Positions 1-6,270 of a DNA stretch of 7,778 nucleotides are shown piece after piece. Position numbers and translations under genes: made by a program. Each line of letters opens with the position of its first letter. Positions within the stretch are counted from its first letter, which is position 1. The DNA lies in the NCBI GenBank assembly GCA_964609655.1, contig CAZSUA010000270.1, positions 1 through 7,778 on the forward strand, read 5' to 3'. This stretch comes from JBBRRP01 sp964609655. GTDB taxonomy: Bacteria; Myxococcota_A; Polyangia; Polyangiales; Polyangiaceae. The notes beneath the pieces were generated by a model. The model saw only the letters and a list, made by a program, of their open reading frames with translations, had not been told where the DNA came from and made no database searches.

Positions 1-1046
1 TTCGAGAGGAAGGTGGTTAACTGAGGGTCTGCCACCTTAGCGGAGGTGCTCGCGTTGCTCATGACGGTGAGCCCAAATCTGAGATCGACGGCATACTCAG
101 CAATCAGCTCCAAGGTGTCCGCGAGCTCATTGCCGTCCACGTCGAGCTCCACTCGGATGAGGTCGCGACGTGTGGCGTCCAAGGTTGCCGTTTGGACGGC
201 AGCGGTGTCACTGATTGCTTGGGCGAAGTTCGGATACGTGGTCGCGTTGCGGATGTCCCGGATCTCGTAGCGAATAAAGTTCACCACATTGGCCAAGGCG
301 CCGGTTTCGAAACCGCGAATGCCGCAGCGGCTTCCCGTTCCCGCGCGGAATCTGAGCGGCGGGGTACTGCTCAGGATCACAGCCGGTTCGTCTCCTCCGA
401 CGGTGCTCGAGATGGTCCCATAATGTTCGCCTCCGGCACTGTCCACTAAGCGGAGCGCGCGATTCGGGGCAAACACAGTATCTAGGCGAGCGACTTGCTG
501 AGCCGCGAGGCCAGGCCCGATCGGATAACCTAGGCGTGCCATGGGCCCGCTGTTCACTTGCAGGAAGACACTCACCGTGTTGTTGGCGGTGTTCGGCAGG
601 ACGAGCCGAACTGGGAATTCGTCACCTGAGAGATAGCTGCCCGCAAGCCTCAAGCGACGCGGCGCAACCTGGCCTGACATTTGCGCCGGCATGACCTCCC
701 CATCCTGGATGAGAATGCTCGAAAGATTTCTGAGCTCGGTGGGCCAGACATTCGCTGCCCCAACCGGATCTCCACACAGGTTGCTCTCCCTGCGAATGTT
801 GGAAGTCGAAAGGAAGCCGGCGCGCGAGATGTCCGCCGAAAGGCGCTGAAAGCCTATGATTTCGGCCAGATTGGCATTCGCCATTCTAGATTCTCGCTGA
901 TAAAAGCGCGTGCTGTCGCGAGCTAGCACGAACACCATTGTCGAGATAACCAATCCGCCTGTCAGGGCGACCATCAGCTCTGTCAACGTGAAGCCGCGTT
1001 GGCCACGAGGGTTCAAAGAAATGCGGGAAAGGAGGGGGTGAACCAT
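1..1046 (-). CDS. pilW: PilW-like type IV pilus minor pilin, C-terminus cut by window edge
   Basis: Minor pilin (pseudopilin) thought to sit at the tip of a type IV pilus and help prime its assembly in the inner membrane. The frame is open for 348 codons from ATG at 1044-1046 to the left edge without a stop, so the end is missing. The leader is 18 residues and ends RG, followed by FTLTELMVAL: prepilin peptidase would cut after Gly18, and Glu23 is the conserved Glu at mature +5. A hydrophobic helix spans about residues 19-42. The next stretch (RFYQRESRMANANLAEIIGF, then LSADISRAGF) matches the usual PilW pattern of an N-terminal helix followed by 'D-I-R-x-A-G-F'. Cys91 and Cys241 could form a disulfide in the globular head. 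The start lies 11 bases after the PilV-like stop and has no clear Shine-Dalgarno, so it probably depends on translation from upstream. Family known from motifs; exact role inferred. Confidence 0.88.
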   Translation of the reverse strand, partial: MVHPLLSRISLNPRGQRGFTLTELMVALTGGLVISTMVFVLARDSTRFYQRESRMANANLAEIIGFQRLSADISRAGFLSTSNIRRESNLCGDPVGAANVWPTELRNLSSILIQDGEVMPAQMSGQVAPRRLRLAGSYLSGDEFPVRLVLPNTANNTVSVFLQVNSGPMARLGYPIGPGLAAQQVARLDTVFAPNRALRLVDSAGGEHYGTISSTVGGDEPAVILSSTPPLRFRAGTGSRCGIRGFETGALANVVNFIRYEIRDIRNATTYPNFAQAISDTAAVQTATLDATRRDLIRVELDVDGNELADTLELIAEYAVDLRFGLTVMSNASTSAKVADPQLTTFLS

Positions 1047-1057
1047 GATTCAGCAGG

Positions 1058-1666
1058 TCAATCAGGTGGATTTTGGCGCACAGCGGCGGTCTTGTAGACA
1101 AAGTAATACTGTTGAACTTGCTCACCGATGGTAGCGGGTAGAATTTGCGCACCGCAGAAGGCATCTGGGTTGCTCACGCCAGGACGCCGCCAAAACACGC
1201 GCACCTCAGCGCGGATCAGCCCGTTCCCGAGCACCGGCGTGTTGTCGGGGTAGAGGCGCGTGAGACGAATGTGCGTACAGAAATTCGCCCGCGCGGCATC
1301 CGTCGGCAGCAGCACCGGATTGCCGAGCGCATCAAACGCCGGACCAAACTCCAGGTTGGCGTTCCATGCGGGTTGAAACCAGCCGGTAGCAGTGTCCACT
1401 TGGTTGAGCCACGTGGTATCCGCTGCTAAATCCGAGACAGTGTTGTTCGCAGAGGGGTGGTTCCACATCACGGCATCGGCCGCGAGCATCTCCTGCCAGG
1501 ATTGAGTAATGCGTGTCGCGATGGCGAGATTCTTCGCGTGCTGGTTGGAGGTGACCGTCACCTTCTGCAAAGCAATAATGGCCGACACGCCCACAGCAAA
1601 CAGTGAGATCGCCATCATCAATTCAATCACGGTGTAGCCCGCGCGGCTCATTGGGCGCTGAATCAT
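1058..1666 (-). CDS. pilV: PilV-like type IV pilus minor pilin
   Basis: Second gene of the minor-pilin operon, 202 residues. The short leader MIQRPMSRAG is followed by YTVIELMMAISLFAVGVSAI, giving a prepilin peptidase site after Gly10 with Glu15 at mature +5. Tyr rather than Phe is the first mature residue, which is tolerated in the family. The hydrophobic helix covers about residues 11-33, followed by a coiled-looking N-terminal helix (TSNQHAKNLAIATRITQSWQ) typical of PilV. Cys130 and Cys171 flank the C-terminal part and may pair. The ATG overlaps the stop of the upstream gene as ATGA (1663-1666), and an AAGG lies 8 bases before it, so translational coupling is likely. Met6 is a possible alternative start giving a 5-residue leader. 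The assignment to PilV rather than another pseudopilin rests on the gene order FimT-PilV-PilW, the short leader and the length. Confidence 0.85.
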   Translation of the reverse strand: MIQRPMSRAGYTVIELMMAISLFAVGVSAIIALQKVTVTSNQHAKNLAIATRITQSWQEMLAADAVMWNHPSANNTVSDLAADTTWLNQVDTATGWFQPAWNANLEFGPAFDALGNPVLLPTDAARANFCTHIRLTRLYPDNTPVLGNGLIRAEVRVFWRRPGVSNPDAFCGAQILPATIGEQVQQYYFVYKTAAVRQNPPD

Positions 1667-2328
1667 TCGGTGAGCCTTGCCGTGCCATTGGGCAACAGGG
1701 CGACTTTTCTTTCCACGCCTACGGACGGCGACGTTGCCCCCCCCGGGTAGCGGCCGACACTGACGCGGTGCACACCAACTAGCGGCGTAAACGGATTACC
1801 AGCATCGGTGCGGAAGAAGCTGCGTCCCATCGGGGTGAAGCACACGTCCAGATAGGGGAGCAGCGTCGCGACAGTGGGAGCGAGGACCTTGGTAATGATA
1901 TCTGCGTTTTGCCCGATCGGTGAAAACTGATCGATCAGACGGTTGTCGTCAGTCGCAGCCGCGACCGTTGCCCAACTCTGCGTACCACCGGCTGTGTTCG
2001 TTGTGCAGCTTGAACTCGGAAGCCGGCCGCAACCAGTTCCGCTGGCTGTGCCACTGGGTGCGGAGGTGCCCCACACCGCCTCGCGCACTTCAAATGCCCC
2101 GCCAGGATTCGCCGCGTTGCTAAAGCGCACGAGCACTGCCGAGCCTCGGCCCATGGACTGAAGGCGGGCGTTGCGGTAGAGCGTGGCGATTTCCTCGCTG
2201 GCCTGGCGGACTCGTCGATCGCGAAGTCGGTTGATCATCGCCGGGATAGCCATGACCGACAGGATGCCGATAATCACCACCACCACGAGCAGCTCGGCGA
2301 GCGTGAAGCCTCGCAAGCTCCGACGCAT
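1663..2328 (-). CDS. GspH/FimT-family type IV pseudopilin
   Basis: First gene of the minor-pilin operon, 221 residues from the chosen start. Leader MRRSLRG precedes FTLAELLVVVVIIGILSVMA, so cleavage is after Gly7 and Glu12 is the +5 Glu. The IPAMINRLRDRRVRQASEEIATLYRNAR segment is the usual N-terminal helix of GspH/FimT proteins. The C-terminal half contains the GspH-type strand pattern: CFTPMGRSFF at 163-172 and KVALLPNGTARLTE at the end. Cys100 and Cys108 lie in a Gly/Ser/Thr-rich loop and are close enough for a local disulfide. The same frame is open upstream to ATG at 2514, and ATG at 2373 has an AAGGG 6-7 bases before it, which would give a 22-residue leader. I prefer 2328 because the leader is of classic length and AGAAAG stands 7 bases upstream. 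FimT and FimU cannot be separated from the sequence alone, so no symbol is given. Confidence 0.87.
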   Translation of the reverse strand: MRRSLRGFTLAELLVVVVIIGILSVMAIPAMINRLRDRRVRQASEEIATLYRNARLQSMGRGSAVLVRFSNAANPGGAFEVREAVWGTSAPSGTASGTGCGRLPSSSCTTNTAGGTQSWATVAAATDDNRLIDQFSPIGQNADIITKVLAPTVATLLPYLDVCFTPMGRSFFRTDAGNPFTPLVGVHRVSVGRYPGGATSPSVGVERKVALLPNGTARLTE

Positions 2329-2501
2329 GTGCACACTTTCTAGTAATGCTGTATTGAGGAGCCGCAGAGCCATTGAACACCCTTGAGCAAACAGCATGCC
2401 GTTCGAGCGACGCCCGGCCATCCGAGATCGAAGGCAAACCAGCCGCATTTTTGAGCGGCCAGCGAGCAAGAGTTGCAGAGCTATGAAACGGTTGCGGAGC
2501 G
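2329..2501. promoter_or_regulatory. Divergent intergenic region between pilin operon and lipoprotein gene
   Basis: These 173 bases separate the pseudopilin start from the divergent lipoprotein start, so both promoters should lie here. I could not pick a convincing -35/-10 pair on either strand, nor a -24/-12 sigma-54 site with correct spacing. A short inverted repeat, GCCGC (2442-2446) and GCGGC (2455-2459) around an 8-base A/T-rich loop, is the only structure seen. The reading frame continuing upstream of the pseudopilin (to 2514) is probably chance. Confidence 0.45.
2336..2341 (-). promoter_or_regulatory. Ribosome binding site that decides the pseudopilin start
   Basis: AGAAAG on the minus strand, 7 bases before ATG 2328. 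It supports the short-leader start of the GspH/FimT gene over the longer in-frame alternatives at 2373 and 2514. It is a partial match to the Shine-Dalgarno consensus, and the rival ATG at 2373 also has an AAGGG, so the choice is not certain. Confidence 0.45.
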
Positions 2502-3635
2502 ATGGGTAGGGCAATGCGTGAAGATGCGCCCCAACCTCCTACTTCACGAAGTGGGGCTTGGAGGTGCTGCGGACTGACCTTGGGCTGCCTGCTGTTGCTG
2601 TTGAGCTGTGATTCAGAGTCGGCACTTCATGTGCTGGGGCGTGCACCGCATCCTCCGTCCGGGACCTGCGAAGCTCCCAGTGAAGGGTCTGCGAAGACAA
2701 AATTGCCAGCCAAACTGGGTGCTCTTTGCCTGTCTCGGTCTGTGCCTGCTCGCGCCTTCGGCGTCGGATTGCCGCCGCTGGTTACTTTTTGTCAGGGGTG
2801 GCTAGGAACGAGCTGCGAGCGTTTCGCCCCATTCAGATTGCAGCACGCTGAGGTCGCGACGTACCAGTCGAAAGTGGACGCAAGTTTGCTTGAGGTTCAG
2901 TCGCTGAAGTTCGAGAACCCAAGTTTAGCTTATGGTTATTTTACGCTGGTTGTTCTGCAAGGCGAAGACCCACGGCGCTCCGTGTTCACCGCATTTGCCG
3001 CTGGTGCCGGCGCTGCCCAGAGCCAGAACGAAGCTGTTGTGGTGGCAGGAAATCAAGTCATTTCTCTCAGGTTGGTGAATCCTGCGCTGCCGCCGCTGAG
3101 AGTGATAGTGCAGGCGGGGGTGGCGTTGCCAGCCCTCGCGCGGGAACTTCTAACAGCATTGGGAGAAGAGAACGTGAAGCCGCTGGAGGTGCGGCTGTTG
3201 CCAGCGGCAGATAGTCTCCCGTTGGCCGTTGACTACGAGCCGGAAGATATATTGGACGTCTCGGGGCTTGGGCCGGGTGCCGTCGGCTACTATGCGCGTG
3301 GAGCCAAGCGCTGGCGATTGGCCGCGCTGGATCGCGGGGAGGAGGACGCAGCATTGGACGTGGTGAGCACGCTCCGAAAATTCCACGGAGCCAGTGTACT
3401 GAAACAGGCACCTTTTGACGCCCTTGGGTTCAGCGCCCGAAAGGATGAAGAGCGGGCAAGGAGCGCCTGGCTCCTCACGCGGCGGGCTCAACGCATCTAC
3501 GCGATTGGCGACGACGACTTTGCTCGACCTTTGGGCCAGCTGCGGGGAGATGCTGAAGCGAGCCAGCTGTCCGAATCGGAGAAACTCCTCGAACTGGGCC
3601 GTTTCATGCGTCAAGCAGAAGAAATTCGAAAGTGA
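2502..3635 (+). CDS. Predicted lipoprotein, DUF6599-like
   Basis: A 377-residue secreted protein with a lipoprotein signal: a long polar N-region, hydrophobic core CGLTLGCLLLLLS and lipidation Cys36 (lipobox LLSC). ATG 2502 is the first possible start after an in-frame stop at 2484; Met5 (2514) would give a shorter N-region. Neither has a well-spaced Shine-Dalgarno. The mature part seems to have two halves. Residues about 105-205 contain the pattern 'TYQSKVDASLLEVQSLKFENPSLAYGYF' followed by a strand-rich segment; residues about 235-330 contain GLGPGAVGYYARGAKRWRLAAL and then an Ala/Asp-rich helix. This arrangement recalls DUF6599-type proteins, whose function is unknown; the match is from memory of the family pattern. 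Cys56, Cys76, Cys97 and Cys105 could make disulfides. Asp37 at +2 would retain it in the inner membrane under the E. coli rule, which may not hold here. It is followed after 45 bases by the acyl-CoA dehydrogenase. Confidence 0.75.
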   Translation: MGRAMREDAPQPPTSRSGAWRCCGLTLGCLLLLLSCDSESALHVLGRAPHPPSGTCEAPSEGSAKTKLPAKLGALCLSRSVPARAFGVGLPPLVTFCQGWLGTSCERFAPFRLQHAEVATYQSKVDASLLEVQSLKFENPSLAYGYFTLVVLQGEDPRRSVFTAFAAGAGAAQSQNEAVVVAGNQVISLRLVNPALPPLRVIVQAGVALPALARELLTALGEENVKPLEVRLLPAADSLPLAVDYEPEDILDVSGLGPGAVGYYARGAKRWRLAALDRGEEDAALDVVSTLRKFHGASVLKQAPFDALGFSARKDEERARSAWLLTRRAQRIYAIGDDDFARPLGQLRGDAEASQLSESEKLLELGRFMRQAEEIRK

Positions 3636-3680
3636 GCGAAGAGTTGGCGGAGCTGGCAGTTTGGCGCTTAACTACCTAGT

Positions 3681-4826
3681 GTGAACTTCGATCTTTCTGA
3701 GCACCATCAGATCCTGCGCCAGGCCGTGCGCGAATTCTGTGAACGACGCGTCCGACCGAACGCGAAGAACTGGGATGCCGAAGAACGCTTCCCGAGCGAA
3801 ATCGTGCCAGAGCTTGCGGAGCTCGGCCTCCTGGGTATTCGCATTCCTGAAGCTTACGGCGGCTCCGGCATGGACATGCTGAGCTATGCGATCTGTGTTG
3901 AGGAGTGTGCCCGGATCGACGGTTCGCTGGCGCTCACGGTGGCAAGCCACAATGGGCTTGGTACGGGACACATTCTTAGGTTTGGAACGGAACAGCAAAA
4001 ACAAACCTATCTGCGAGCAGCCGCAACGGGGAAGTGGCTGGCAGCCTGGGCGCTGACTGAGCCTGGTTCAGGTTCGGATGCGGCCGCTTTGCGCACGACG
4101 GCGGTGCGGGACGGCAACGAGTGGGTCATCAACGGTACGAAAATGTTCATCACGCAGGGGTCCGTCGCTGGATTTTGCGTGGTGTTGGCGCGTACGAATC
4201 AGGCCGTCGCCGCGCAAAAAGGCATCACTGCGTTTATCGTTCCGACCGACCGCGTCGGTTATTCAGCGAGCAAGAAGCTCGAAAAATATGGCTGCCGGTC
4301 GAGTGATACAGTCGAGATCACGCTTGAGAATGTGCGCGTTCTTGACGAGCAGCGCCTGGGCGAGGTGGATAACGGATTCATCGATACCATGCGCATCCTG
4401 GACGGCGGTCGTGTGTCGATCGCAGCCATGGCCCTTGGTCTCGGTCGCGGAGCCTTAGAGATGGCGCTCCGCTACGCCAAAGAGCGTGAAGCCTTTGGCC
4501 AACCTATTTCAGAATTTCAGGCTATCCGCTGGATGCTGGCCGATGCGCGAACGGCTCTGGATGCGGCAGAGCTGCTCACCTATCGCGCAGCGTGGCTCGC
4601 GGACCAAGGCCGGCCGTTCACATTAGAAGCGTCGCAAGCCAAGCTATTTGCGAGCGAAGCCGCTACCAAGATCTGCAATGACAGCATGCAGATCCACGGC
4701 GGGTATGGCTACACCCGTGAGTTCGAGATCGAGCGGCATCTACGCGATGTGAAGTTGTGCGAGATAGGCGAGGGGACGAGCCAAGTCCAGCGCATGGTTA
4801 TCTCGAAGTGGGTACTCCGAGAGTAG
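3681..4826 (+). CDS. Acyl-CoA dehydrogenase (short-chain/butyryl-CoA type)
   Basis: FAD enzyme of the cytoplasm that oxidises an acyl-CoA to the trans-2-enoyl-CoA and passes electrons to electron transfer flavoprotein. It has 381 residues, the normal family length, and all three domains. The N-terminal helical domain includes LGLLGIRIPEAYGGSGMD (48-65). The middle domain carries the FAD/substrate signature AWALTEPGSGSDAA (122-135) and NGTKMFITQG (151-160). The C-terminal helical domain has AKEREAFGQPI, QIHGGYGYTREFEIERHLRD (337-356) and CEIGEGTSQVQR, where Glu364 is the probable catalytic base in the short-chain position. The start is GTG at 3681, the first after an in-frame stop at 3669; no Shine-Dalgarno is close to it. 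Substrate chain length or branching cannot be read reliably from the sequence. The 45-base gap to the lipoprotein upstream allows co-transcription, but functions do not obviously connect. Confidence 0.95.
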   Translation: MNFDLSEHHQILRQAVREFCERRVRPNAKNWDAEERFPSEIVPELAELGLLGIRIPEAYGGSGMDMLSYAICVEECARIDGSLALTVASHNGLGTGHILRFGTEQQKQTYLRAAATGKWLAAWALTEPGSGSDAAALRTTAVRDGNEWVINGTKMFITQGSVAGFCVVLARTNQAVAAQKGITAFIVPTDRVGYSASKKLEKYGCRSSDTVEITLENVRVLDEQRLGEVDNGFIDTMRILDGGRVSIAAMALGLGRGALEMALRYAKEREAFGQPISEFQAIRWMLADARTALDAAELLTYRAAWLADQGRPFTLEASQAKLFASEAATKICNDSMQIHGGYGYTREFEIERHLRDVKLCEIGEGTSQVQRMVISKWVLRE

Positions 4827-4835
4827 CGTCGGAGC

Positions 4836-5342
4836 TCACTCAGTTCGGAGAATGACGTGGTATCCGAAAGGGGACTCCACCACGTTTGAGAGTTCACCCG
4901 GGCGGAGCGCGAAGGCAGCTTTTCCGAACTCGGGAACGACACGATCACGCTTGAATTTTCCTAGATCGCCGCCGCTCGCCGCCGCCCCAGGTTCATCCGA
5001 ATACTCCGCGGCCAGCTGCTTGAACTCCGCCTCGGCCTTCGCTTTGGTGAGTGCTTCTTGTGCTCGGAGCAGCGCTTCAGCCTTCGTGCGTAGGACGCTC
5101 GGTGCCGCACGCATAGCTCCCTGATACGCGATGAGCAAATGGCTGGCACGAATTTCATGGGGCTCGTTCGCCGGTGCACTGAGCGGAACCAAAGCCGCCG
5201 TGGCGTGGCTTGAAGGTGGCGTGGCTATCCGCGGACCCACCCCAACCGCGTCGTACGGGGTCACAATACACGCCAGCAATAGCAGCGGACTGGATGATAG
5301 GAGACTCCATTGAGCCAAGTATTTCGGAAACGAGTGACTCAT
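4836..5342 (-). CDS. Parvulin-type peptidyl-prolyl cis-trans isomerase lipoprotein
   Basis: A 168-residue envelope foldase that should catalyse cis-trans isomerisation of peptide bonds before proline. The signal peptide ends LLLLAC, with lipidation at Cys25 and Ile at +2, which in E. coli would favour the outer membrane. A Pro/Ala-rich linker (about 28-62) leads to one parvulin domain (about 63-168). Family motifs seen are ASHLLI with His68, EYSDEP followed by GGDLGKF (124-130), VPEFGKAAFALRPGELS, and FGYHVILRTE with His162. The two His match the conserved active-site pair of parvulins. The Cys of Pin1 is replaced by an acidic or Pro position, as in many bacterial parvulins, and only one Arg (78) remains where Pin1 has its basic phosphate-binding patch. 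There is no SurA/PrsA-style chaperone domain. The start overlaps the hydratase stop as ATGA (5339-5342), with GGAG 11 bases upstream. Its stop faces the dehydrogenase stop across 9 bases. Confidence 0.9.
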   Translation of the reverse strand: MSHSFPKYLAQWSLLSSSPLLLLACIVTPYDAVGVGPRIATPPSSHATAALVPLSAPANEPHEIRASHLLIAYQGAMRAAPSVLRTKAEALLRAQEALTKAKAEAEFKQLAAEYSDEPGAAASGGDLGKFKRDRVVPEFGKAAFALRPGELSNVVESPFGYHVILRTE

Positions 5343-6184
5343 AGGTTGGCAAGCTCCGCCCAGCAGTTGGTAACTACAGGCTCTTTTCTGTCTGCGACGA
5401 AGGCCTCAAGCGCCACGCGCCCGGCCTCCAGCGAAAATCCTCGAATTTTGAGCATTTCCCCGGGCCAAATGGGTTTTCTGAACTGTGCCGAAAGCGACCG
5501 CAACCCCGCCGCACGGCCAGCACAGTAATGTTGCACGACCGCCCTGCCGATAAAGCCAAACGTGCACAGGCCGTGCAAAATCGGGCCCTGGTCGAAGCCC
5601 ACGGATTTGGCTACCTCCGGGTCGATGTGCAGTGGGTTGTAGTCGCCACTCAAGCGATAGAGCGCAGCTTGTTCCGGCGTGGTGAGTGCGTCCAGAACGA
5701 GGTCCGGTTCGCCGTCAGTAGGTGCGCGCACGACGACGCCTTTGGGTGGCCGAGGGCCGTCAAAGCCGCCGGCGTCCAAGGCGAGCAGTGTCCATTCTGT
5801 CTCGAACAACGGTTCCCCGTTGAGGGTCGTACTGGTGCTGAAAGAGAGCTGAGCAAAGCGCTTCAGGTCATAGATCCCGGTCAGTGTGCCTTGGGTTCTG
5901 AGCGAACCTTCGGCTGGGATCGGACGGTGAAGTTGAATGGATTGTCCAGAGTGCACCACGCTCTTGAGATTCACGCCTGCGGCTGACAAGAGGTCGGTCA
6001 ACACGGCGTACGTCGGGACAACTCCGAACGTGGGGTAGACTTCTGGGCCATGGGCTTCGTACAGATAGCTGAGTTCGCTCTGCTTGGCGCCAATCCCCAG
6101 CGCATACAGCACAACCGTTTTCCAATCGTAGTCGAAGGTGTAGGCTGGCGTAACGTAGCCGACTTTGGACGGATCAAGACTCAT
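5339..6184 (-). CDS. MaoC/hydratase-2 family enoyl-CoA hydratase, double hot-dog
   Basis: Cytoplasmic enzyme predicted to hydrate trans-2-enoyl-CoA to (R)-3-hydroxyacyl-CoA, like the hydratase-2 unit of peroxisomal multifunctional enzyme 2. It has 281 residues and two hot-dog halves. The N-terminal half (about 1-140) starts with DYDWKTVVLYALGIGA and then YEAHGPEVYPTFGVVP, the degenerate half that shapes the acyl pocket. The C-terminal half carries the hydratase-2 signature LYRLSGDYNPLHIDPEVA (175-192), with catalytic Asp181 and His186 at the expected five-residue spacing, followed by GPILHGLCTFG (200-210). ATG 6184 is supported by ACGGAG 9 bases upstream. It is the first gene of a two-gene unit with the prolyl isomerase. 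A dehydrogenase on the opposite strand makes the kind of product this enzyme would use. Roles in fatty acid breakdown, polyhydroxyalkanoate supply or lipid synthesis are all possible. Confidence 0.93.
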   Translation of the reverse strand: MSLDPSKVGYVTPAYTFDYDWKTVVLYALGIGAKQSELSYLYEAHGPEVYPTFGVVPTYAVLTDLLSAAGVNLKSVVHSGQSIQLHRPIPAEGSLRTQGTLTGIYDLKRFAQLSFSTSTTLNGEPLFETEWTLLALDAGGFDGPRPPKGVVVRAPTDGEPDLVLDALTTPEQAALYRLSGDYNPLHIDPEVAKSVGFDQGPILHGLCTFGFIGRAVVQHYCAGRAAGLRSLSAQFRKPIWPGEMLKIRGFSLEAGRVALEAFVADRKEPVVTNCWAELANL

Positions 6185-6270
6185 GCAAAACTACTCCGTT
6201 GCTCTTGACCGCGTTAGCGCGCAGCTCGGCTCCACGTCAATCCGTAGCGGGCAGTTCTGCCTGAAGGCCT
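6185..6270. promoter_or_regulatory. Short divergent intergenic region, with a weak promoter candidate for the hydratase operon
   Basis: Only 86 bases separate the hydratase start from the divergent export-gate gene. On the minus strand, TTGACG (6240-6235) lies 18 bases before TAACGC (6216-6211), about 26 bases ahead of ATG 6184. The -35 is good and the -10 is poor, so this is tentative. ACGGAG at 6199-6194 is the hydratase ribosome binding site. For the plus gene only AAGG at 6264-6267, 3 bases before GTG, is seen; I found no plus-strand promoter. Confidence 0.3.

Noticed and set aside
886..1164. Minus-strand open frame of 92 codons spanning the PilV/PilW junction
   Set aside because: It reads out of frame through the prepilin leader of the PilW-like gene. 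The correct frame from 1046 gives an intact leader and 348 open codons, so there is no frameshift.
2432..2468. Possible sigma-54 promoter before the pilin operon (TGGC...TGC on the minus strand)
   Set aside because: The GG and GC elements are 12 bases apart instead of the required 10, and the match to the rest of the consensus is poor.
3150..3614. Minus-strand open frame of 154 codons inside the lipoprotein gene
   Set aside because: No recognisable motif, signal or ribosome site; it is explained by codon bias of the plus-strand gene.
4827..4835. Terminator between the dehydrogenase and the prolyl isomerase
   Set aside because: The gap is 9 bases and no GC-rich hairpin with a T-run is seen around it.
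4970..4986. GCCGCCGCTCGCCGCCGCC triplet-like repeat
   Set aside because: It lies inside the parvulin gene and encodes its Ala/Ser/Gly run before GGDLG; it is a codon-level effect and not a separate repeat element.
5528..5986. Plus-strand open frame of 152 codons inside the MaoC-type gene
   Set aside because: Antisense to a gene with complete catalytic motifs; no domain features of its own.
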